Source: Raffaelea ambrosiae
Lineage: Eukaryota; Ascomycota; Sordariomycetes; Ophiostomatales; Ophiostomataceae
Direction: 5' to 3'
DNA length: 64,000 nucleotides
Assembly (NCBI GenBank): GCA_002778195.1
Contig: PCDI01000002.1
Location: forward strand, 2,166,859-2,230,858
Both the position numbers and the translations under genes were made by a program. The notes under the pieces were generated by a model. That model searched no databases. It was not told the origin of the DNA and saw only the letters and a list, made by a program, of their open reading frames with translations. Numbering within the stretch: the stretch's first letter is position 1; each line of letters starts with the position of its first letter. Positions 57,579-64,000 of the stretch are shown here, piece by piece.

Positions 57579-58534
57579 GTTGGAAGAGATGCCGCAAAAA
57601 GGCTGCTGATGTGGCTGTTTTCTGGTAGGGAAGGGGCCGAAGTGCTGGGGTTGGGAGGACCGACGGGAAAGGTTCGGTTGTCGAATAGAGGCGTGTGGGG
57701 GGTTTATATATTTTCTTCTGCGTTTACTCCTTTTCGTTTTTGCTGTCTTTATCTGCGCAAAATAGAGTTCACGTGCTGTCCTGTGCCCTTGTGTTATACG
57801 GATGAAAAAAACAACTCCCCGTGACGGGCCACAACATCATAGGGTATGCAGGGTAGCCCAATGCTCCATGACTTGCATGCCTCTACAACTCTATGGATGC
57901 TTATGTGTACTGGGATCTATGCAGTCTTGGTGCTGCTATTGCATAGGGCTCCCATGGTAGATCAATCGACGCCTTGGGAGAGATCAGACCAGACCGATCC
58001 GCTTCAGCTCGTCATAGACTTTGGACACAAGATGGACTTCCTCCCCGCAAAATCCCCACGCTCTCTCATTTTGTTTGCAGGATTTGGAATACGGCTCTAT
58101 GCACGAATAATTTTTGGTGAGCCCTTTTTTTTGATTATTTTCAAACTCTTTCAAGTCTGACTGAATGTGGTCTCTGGGTTTGTGTACGGCCGTGTCCTTT
58201 GTGGCTCTTATACCCTAATACAGAAGTCATTTCTGGGGTTGCGGACGTAAGGATGAACCTCCAATCAGGCTTGGATTTTTTTTAAGCTCTAAAGTGTTTT
58301 TTCCCGATAGGTTTATCTAAGAAAATGAAAAAAGGTCCTGTCAGGTACGCCACCAACGTGGTCAGCTTTGAGATATGAAAACATGGAGAACCTTTGGGGA
58401 AATGAATGCGGACAACGACATGAAACCAAACAGACAGACAGACCAGACACAATTTCCTATCCATTGCCATGGCTCGTATGCAACCCACGTGCTCCCACAT
58501 TCCTGTGCGTCCTCGTCTTCCACCCGCATCGCGT
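57579..58534. other. Intergenic, no gene supported
   Basis: 956 bp. A 104-codon plus-strand frame at 57846-58160 has two hydrophobic stretches but no motif and starts without conserved context; I do not accept it. The rest is the 2EXR promoter and the 3' flank of the small membrane protein. Confidence 0.5.
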
Positions 58535-58924
58535 CTACACCATCTCGCGCGGTCTCGGGCGGACGTGTGCGTTCTGCATGACGTTAAAATTGGGCCTCTC
58601 TGTACTCGGGCGTTTCCTTGTCTGACATACCGGAGGCACAGCCACAAGGCCCAAGGACTCGGTCGAGCTGTTGTTGCTGTCCAGGCCGCTCTCTTTGTCT
58701 GTGTTGGCGCCATGCTCGGTGCCATTGGCCCGGGCCACGACAATGCTCAGGCCGCCGTCGTCCTCCTTGTTCGTGTTTCGCTCGCGCTTCTTGATGCGGC
58801 GCAGGATGAAGATGGACGCCACCACGATGCCCACCGTGCAGGCGAGGAAGAAAAAGAAGAGAAAGAGGCTGAGGATGTTGATGCTGTTGTTGTTCTTGAC
58901 AACGTCTCTGGAAATGACCGGCAT
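58535..58924 (-). CDS. Small single-pass membrane protein
   Basis: 129 residues from ATG 58924. A short polar N-terminus (MPVISRDVVKNNN) precedes one strong membrane segment at about residues 16-40 (LFLFFFFLACTVGIVVASIF). A basic stop-transfer (RRIKKRER) and a polar tail rich in Asn, Ser, Glu and Arg follow. This layout predicts a signal-anchored protein with a cytosolic C-terminus. No family recognised. Confidence 0.55.
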   Translation of the reverse strand: MPVISRDVVKNNNSINILSLFLFFFFLACTVGIVVASIFILRRIKKRERNTNKEDDGGLSIVVARANGTEHGANTDKESGLDSNNSSTESLGLVAVPPVCQTRKRPSTERPNFNVMQNAHVRPRPREMV

Positions 58925-59597
58925 GGTGGCTGTTTGCAGACGAGTGTTGTTTGGGAAACGTAAGGAAAGCGGCTTTGTTTGGAAGAGCAGACTGGCTTGA
59001 TTGTGCCAAGAGAAGACTGTCTGGGATACAAACAGAGATGCAGGATTTTTTCTAAAGGTGAGTCGAAGAAGCAAAAGAAGTTGGTGAACAGAGTCCAAAA
59101 CACAAAAGATGCTCTCGACAGGAGGGTGCATTAAATATTGGTCGTAGTTTGATCTCCACCGTGAACAAGAAATTCCAGGTTGTGCTGGCACTGTATTTTA
59201 ACAAAAAGCAAAACAAAGTTCACGGCAAGGTTGCCATTGTCCAGGGCAAGGCCGTGTTGTGCACAATGTGTCGGCGAGTTGGTACGGCCGAGGCGGCTCT
59301 TTGTTAGTATTGTTCCGCCATCGGACTTTCCAGCCCACATCCATGGACATACCAGGAAACAGGACAAAGAAATGAGTACTGGGAGTATTGTTCATCTTGC
59401 CATAAGCGAGGAATTCAACAACAACAACAACAAAAAAAAAGACAAATGCAAAGAAAACAAGATCGGCAGCCTTCCATGTACCTCATCCCATAATACATAG
59501 CCAACTCAACTAGGAGAATACCTTGCTAACACGCACACACACTCTCACACAGAAAATACTACAACCAACGACAAAGCAGCACAGAATCCTGCCGACT
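58925..59597. other. Intergenic, no gene seen
   Basis: 673 bp upstream of the small membrane protein and downstream of the glycoprotein gene. Contains an aac repeat leading into an A run at 59418-59440. Confidence 0.5.
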
Positions 59598-61092
59598 TTA
59601 CTTTTCCTGCACTCCACGGGGGCCTGGACCCAGCTCGACAGGCTCGGGTGCCCTCAGTGCCGAGCGCAGAGTCGGCACAGCGGCCCCGGCCGCCGCCGCG
59701 CCCGGATCGTAGAGGGACGTCGATGCCGGGGACGGGTCCCGTGGCAGCGGCGGGTCGTACAACGACGACGGCCGCTCGTCGGCATGGAGAAGGTGCGTCT
59801 GGTCCACCATCGGGTAGCCCTCGGGGTCGCTGTCCTCGCCACGGGCAGGCGGCGGTCCGCCCCAGCCGGTGGCCGGGTCGACGGACGACCGCGGGTGGCC
59901 ACCGCCCGCGGCTGCATCAGCCTGCTCGGCCTGCTCGGCGGCCAAGAGCCGCTGTTCCATCGTGTCGTGCTCCTCGTACTGCTCGTATTGGAAGGCCGGA
60001 CCGGTGCGCAGGACGCGGAAGGAGCCCGTCCCTGCCCCCGCGCTGCTGTCGCCGTCCGCACGCTTCTTCGCGCCCCGCCAGGGCAGGCGGGAGAAGAAGC
60101 CCGTCTTCGTCTCCGTGCCGCCGTCCCCACCGCGCCCGTCCTTGGGCGGCGAGAACGTCGATTGGGCTTTCCCACGAGAGGCCCTGCGCCGACAGTACAC
60201 GGCGGCGAGGCCCACGAGAGCGAGGACGGCGGTGCCGCCAAGCAAGCCAGCAGGGAGGCCAATCGTCAGCGAAGCCGGGTAGGTCTTGTTGGCGACCAGC
60301 CCGACGGGCAGCAGGGAGACGGTCGGCTTGGTGGCGTCGACTTGGTAGCCAACCGAGGTGTGGCCGTTGTCCGTGTAGGTGACGGGCGGCAGGCCGAGGT
60401 TGCTGGTCTGTTCGACCAGGGTGCCGCTGGTGGCCGTGGGGCCGCAGTTGAATAGGGTGTAGCGAATCTGGTTGCTCGTGGACGGGCTGTCTGTGAAAAT
60501 GGTCCAGGCATTGCACTCTGTGTTTGTTGATTGTGTGCTGGGCACAGTGTCAGGCCGTGACGAGACAAGAACGGGGAAAGAAACCCCCCAACCACGGAGA
60601 AACATACCAGCATAAACCTCTGTCGCTGCAGGTCTTGGGACTGTCTTTTGCGTTGAAGCACGCGGTGGCAATCTGGTCGTCGCAGTTCCTGCCTCTCGTC
60701 TCGCAACACCCGGCAAAGCCATCCGTCTTCGCCCACGCGAGGGCTTTGACGCAGGTAGCTTGGACGTCTCTGCATGTCAACGGGATGATGTCTGGTCGTG
60801 CCGCGGCACATGTCGTCAGTGTAAAGCAGCAACCATGGCTGTGAACTCAAGAAAGACTGGCAGTCGTACTGTTGGTATAGGAGAAGCCACACGTGTTGGA
60901 TAGCTCATCGCGACGGAGCAGCTCCATTGGGCTTGCCATGTCCGTGGGAAGGGGCTCCATGGACCCGAACTCGACCGCATCCAGGACGTCCTCAGCGGCG
61001 ATGGTTTCCCGCGGAGGACTCCATGGTAGGCGGTCTCTGGTCTGTGAGGGCATCGTTTGTGTCGACAGCAGGCTGTCTGACAAGAGAGGCAT
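59598..61092 (-). CDS. Cys-rich single-pass surface glycoprotein
   Basis: Exons 61092-60870, 60791-60618 and 60517-59598 total 1317 nt, giving 438 residues. A dibasic site (LLRRDELSN) precedes TCGFSYTN; splicing adds IIPLTCRDVQATC, GFAGCC and CDDQIATAC, then CSDRECNAW, the Cys-spaced ectodomain common in fungal single-pass proteins. The membrane segment is GLLGGTAVLALVGLAAVYC followed by RRR. A long disordered tail ends in GPGPRGVQEK. The last intron uses donor gtttat, which is not ideal. The ATG at 61092 lacks a clear signal peptide, so a 5' exon could be missing. Role probably wall sensing or adhesion. Confidence 0.65.
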
Positions 61093-61893
61093 GTTGACAG
61101 GCAAGAGGCAGGACCAAAGCGAGAATCGGGTTTCTCTTTTTTTTTTTTTTTTCTTTTCTTCTCACATAAAACGCGAGAAGAGAGCAATGCTAAAGAAGAC
61201 CATGCCGAGACCAGCTGTCCTTATATGGTGTTTTCGGGCCAAGCATGGAAATCGGGCGAGGGCTAGTCGCCAATTTGCTAGTCCACACACTACTTCTACA
61301 ATCGGCCCCTGTGGATGTGTCGGAGTTGCTGGTGAGGCTGAGAGCTGCTGGCCAGCGGCCACCGGCAAACAAAGATTACGTTCAGCGGGCTGGGAAAGAG
61401 GGCTGAACCGGAGTGGGGGCCTAAGCTTATTTACTTCATCTTACAACTTCCTGCACGGATGGGAGTGCAAATGGCATGGTAAGCCTGTGTCTACAAAGCG
61501 CAACACGGCTCTGTTGGTGTGTCTTTCTTGGATAGAAGCCGTAGTTTTGACGAGCAAGGGGAAGCGGTAGGAAAAAAGGGCAGAAAAAATAAAAGTATCA
61601 ATAGCGTTGCTACATAAAAGTCGGCCCTGGTGGGCACCAGCTCTGGCCAGAATCGACCTGACAGGAAACGGCCCCTGAAAAAAGAAAAAAAGAAAAACAA
61701 GTAGTCGATACTCCCTCCCAAGGGCGCACCAGATGTCCCCGGAGTAAACCCGTTTCGTTTTCCCGCTTCCTACAACACAAAAGCACTCGGTACGTCCTGT
61801 CCTCCCGTCCAGCCTGAACATGCACAGAGCTTGCCAACAACGGCATTGCCTACCATCCGGAAACCACGAATGGCATCTACTCTGGTCTGCTGT
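61093..61893. other. Intergenic, no gene seen
   Basis: 801 bp. A T run at 61137-61152 lies just upstream of the glycoprotein gene. The remaining sequence carries the 3' flank of glycerate kinase. No coding sequence is supported. Confidence 0.5.
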
Positions 61894-63198
61894 TTACATT
61901 GACCGCATAATCTTCCGCGTTGCCAGCATGCTGCCAATCCCAATAACCCTCATGATGCACTCGGCACTCTCTCTGGTCAGCCGCCCCGCGTCGGTCACGG
62001 CCTCTTCTAGCGTGGTTGGCTTCTGGATGATGCTGGTGAATGCATCAATCCCGACGTCGTAGTTCACCTGCGCGCCTGTCCCGATCGTGCCGGCAATGAC
62101 AATGACAGGGATCCCTGTTTTCTTGGACCGCATGGCAATCTCGCCGGGGATTTTGCCCAGCGGTGTCTGGTCGTCGATCCCGCCCTCGGCCGTCACCACG
62201 AGGTCGCAGTCGTCGAACAGCCTGTCCAGCTGGATGTACTCGGCCAGCAGCTCGTACCGTGGCCGCAGGGTGGCGCCGACGAGTCGCAGGCCGGTGCCCA
62301 GGCCGCCCGATGCGCCGCCACCGGGTGCTGCGCCGACCTCGCCGTCGCCCAGCAGCCGGGACGACACCTGGGCCATGGCCGCCATGGCCGACGACAGCCG
62401 CTTGATCTGCTCCGGCGTGGCTCCCTTCTGGGCGCCAAACACCCGGGCCACGCCTTGGGGGCCGCAGAGGATGTTGGACCAGTTGACCGCCGCCTCGATC
62501 GTGACGCGGGACAGACGCGGGTCCAGGTGGGTGAGATCCATGTCGGCCAGGTGCAGAAGAGACTCGCCGCCCTCGGCCGTCGGCAGCGACCGCCCGTCGC
62601 GGTCCAGCAGCCGTGCGCCCAGGGCCTGCAGCATGCCCGCGCCCCCGTCACACGTCCCCGAGTCTCCGCAGCCAACGATGATGCGATCGGCGCCGGCATC
62701 CAAAGCCGCCAGGATCAGCTCGCCCACGCCAAATGTCGTCGTGGTACCCGGGTTGCGGTGGTGCGGCGGGACCAGGCTCAACCCGGCGGCAGCCGCCATC
62801 TCAATGACGGCCGTGCGGCCAGGCAAGAGGTCGTGGAGCCGCCCAATGTCTGTGTCCTCGCCAAGCATGCTGTCTGGGCTGTCTGGGCTGTCTGGGCTCT
62901 CGGGACTCTCCGCCGTGGTACCCAAGATGCCGAAAAAGCTGTCCACCGGGCTGTTCAGCCCAGTTGGGCCAGTTACACGGACGTGGTGCAGCGTACCTCT
63001 GGTCGTCGCTACCAGCGTCTTGGTGAATCCTTCTCCTCCATCAACAAGGGGCACTTTTCGGATGGAAGAGTTGGGCAGAACGGCCAAGATTCCTTCCTCG
63101 ATGCAGTCGGCTGCAGCCTGTGGTTGTAGACTGCCCTTGAATCCGGATGGACACACCAGGATTTTCAGGTCAAAGGGGGACTTTATGGGAGACATCAT
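61894..63198 (-). CDS. Glycerate kinase (GlxK/GckA-like, type I)
   Basis: Intronless, 434 residues from ATG 63198. Family marks: KILVCPSGFKGSLQPQAAAD at the N-terminus, VPLVDGGEGFTKTLVA, AAAAGLSLVPPHHRNP, IIVGCGDSGTCDGGAGMLQA, CGPQGVARVFGAQKGATPEQ and VTAEGGIDDQTPLGKIPGEI. All usual glycine-rich nucleotide- and substrate-binding loops are present. The enzyme phosphorylates D-glycerate with ATP (2- or 3-phosphoglycerate) and feeds glycerate from serine, tartrate or sugar-acid breakdown into glycolysis. An SPDSPDSPDS run at about 62868-62900 is an unusual insert. Further in-frame ATGs lie upstream at 63237 and 63333; 63198 was preferred because the family starts right at the KILV strand. Confidence 0.93.
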   Translation of the reverse strand: MMSPIKSPFDLKILVCPSGFKGSLQPQAAADCIEEGILAVLPNSSIRKVPLVDGGEGFTKTLVATTRGTLHHVRVTGPTGLNSPVDSFFGILGTTAESPESPDSPDSPDSMLGEDTDIGRLHDLLPGRTAVIEMAAAAGLSLVPPHHRNPGTTTTFGVGELILAALDAGADRIIVGCGDSGTCDGGAGMLQALGARLLDRDGRSLPTAEGGESLLHLADMDLTHLDPRLSRVTIEAAVNWSNILCGPQGVARVFGAQKGATPEQIKRLSSAMAAMAQVSSRLLGDGEVGAAPGGGASGGLGTGLRLVGATLRPRYELLAEYIQLDRLFDDCDLVVTAEGGIDDQTPLGKIPGEIAMRSKKTGIPVIVIAGTIGTGAQVNYDVGIDAFTSIIQKPTTLEEAVTDAGRLTRESAECIMRVIGIGSMLATRKIMRSM

Positions 63199-64000
63199 GT
63201 TTCGGGGCAAGAAAATTGGCGAGGCGATCCGTCCCATCAATGAGACGATTGCAACAATGTGGGTAGGAAGGCAAGAGGACGAAAACTTTGCTGATGTTGA
63301 TGATTCCGAGCAATGCTGGCTGAGACCACTCATGAACTATGCAATATATTTATATATTTGGACGCAGATCTTGGCCAGCCCAGACAGCTCCGTAGCAGAA
63401 CTCTTACTCTTTGGTTTCTTCTTTCGTTTGTTTTATTTTTATAGAAACATTAGTCTCATCGTCCGATTTAGGCATAAGATTTGACTTTTCTCTCGGTTGG
63501 GGGTGATTTTTCGTCCTTTGTGTCGCTTTGTCACGACTCCAAGACTCCAAAGGTAGATATTCTATACCAAGACTGAGGCGAAGGCTCCTAGTCAAAGTGT
63601 GGCAGTGGCATTGGGAAACTGGTCGTGTGACGAGCAAGGGACAGAGACCACCATCTTGTCTTGATGCGTCGTAACCACTTATCATCCCCATGGCGTACCC
63701 GTCGTTCAGCCACAATATGCATCATTCGCCCAGATCCCCGTGTTTCTTTGCTTCTTCGTCTCGGATCCTGCGCCCAGAAGTACGCCTGTGGATGACGAAT
63801 CATAGGATCCTCATAGCAGAGGCATGTGCGGTGTCGCGAAATCAGAGTATTTACATTGGCCCCTCCCTGAAAATGGTGTACGACAAGGAGCTAAGAGATG
63901 CCGGGCTCGTTTCGGATGCCACGAAGCACACAGCCCTTACAGCAAAAGCCAGAGATCGCCAAGGCTGCCCAGCGACTTGGTATTACCAGACAACAACGAA
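63199..64000. other. Right-edge region, no gene recognised
   Basis: Contains the glycerate-kinase promoter (minus strand) and further sequence to the window end. Open frames are below 110 codons and without motif. A gene may start beyond the edge. Confidence 0.5.

Noticed and set aside
57846..58160. 104-codon frame with hydrophobic stretches
   Set aside because: No conserved motif, no neighbours supporting it, and an A/T-rich intergenic setting.
1..64000. CRISPR array, transposon, or polyketide/non-ribosomal peptide megasynthase
   Set aside because: No regularly spaced repeats, transposase or integrase motifs, terminal inverted repeats, or large synthase domains were seen in any frame.

Overview
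This 64 kb window is nuclear DNA of a filamentous ascomycete, most likely a Sordariomycete. The evidence is spliceosomal introns (mostly 46-136 bp, GT-AG, with CTAAC/CTGAC-like branch sites), GC-rich coding sequence between more A/T-rich spacers, and a Pezizomycotina gene set: three Zn(II)2Cys6 regulators, a CYP505 P450-reductase fusion, a torulene-dioxygenase-like carotenoid oxygenase, a 2EXR protein and single-pass mucin-like proteins. There are no operons, ribosome binding sites, CRISPR arrays, rRNA or convincing tRNA genes, and no recognisable transposon.

I resolved 24 protein-coding genes; one is cut by the left edge and one has an unresolved splice junction. For the multi-exon genes I derived the exons by reading the splice sites and checking that total coding length is a whole number of codons.

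Layout. 1-1362 (+): 3' part of a Ser/Thr-rich secreted repeat protein. 1844-3746 (-): carotenoid oxygenase. 5070-5785 (-): single-pass mucin-like protein. 7020-9680 (-): Zn2Cys6 factor. 10500-14007 (-): CYP505 fatty-acid hydroxylase. 15221-16157 (+): Mad2. 16646-19209 (-): Ubp14/USP5 deubiquitinase. 19558-20250 (+): DUF218 protein. 20561-21325 (-): doubtful membrane protein. 21890-24793 (-): coiled-coil protein. 26435-28412 (-): Rieske-AIF oxidoreductase. 30069-32989 (+): Zn2Cys6 factor. 33690-35245 (+): RS/RD-rich nuclear protein. 35695-36706 (-): Mba1/mL45-like mitochondrial protein. 38055-39472 (+): Eos1. 40153-42872 (-): sodium:solute symporter. 44085-45694 (+): class-III aminotransferase. 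45944-48262 (-): Zn2Cys6 factor. 48641-49868 (+): Gfo/Idh/MocA oxidoreductase. 50112-52801 (-): 13-exon MFS sugar transporter. 53654-54733 (+): second Gfo/Idh/MocA dehydrogenase. 55215-56191 (-): SDR. 56604-57578 (-): 2EXR protein. 58535-58924 (-): small membrane protein. 59598-61092 (-): Cys-rich single-pass glycoprotein. 61894-63198 (-): glycerate kinase.

Functionally the left and middle parts are mostly housekeeping: spindle checkpoint, ubiquitin recycling, mitochondrial translation, ER N-glycosylation and redox. The segment 44-56 kb looks like an accessory catabolic cluster. It holds a pathway-type regulator divergent from an oxidoreductase, a sugar transporter divergent from a second oxidoreductase of the same superfamily, an SDR, an aminotransferase and, just outside, a solute symporter. 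A carbohydrate, cyclitol or amino-sugar substrate is the simplest reading, but that is inference.
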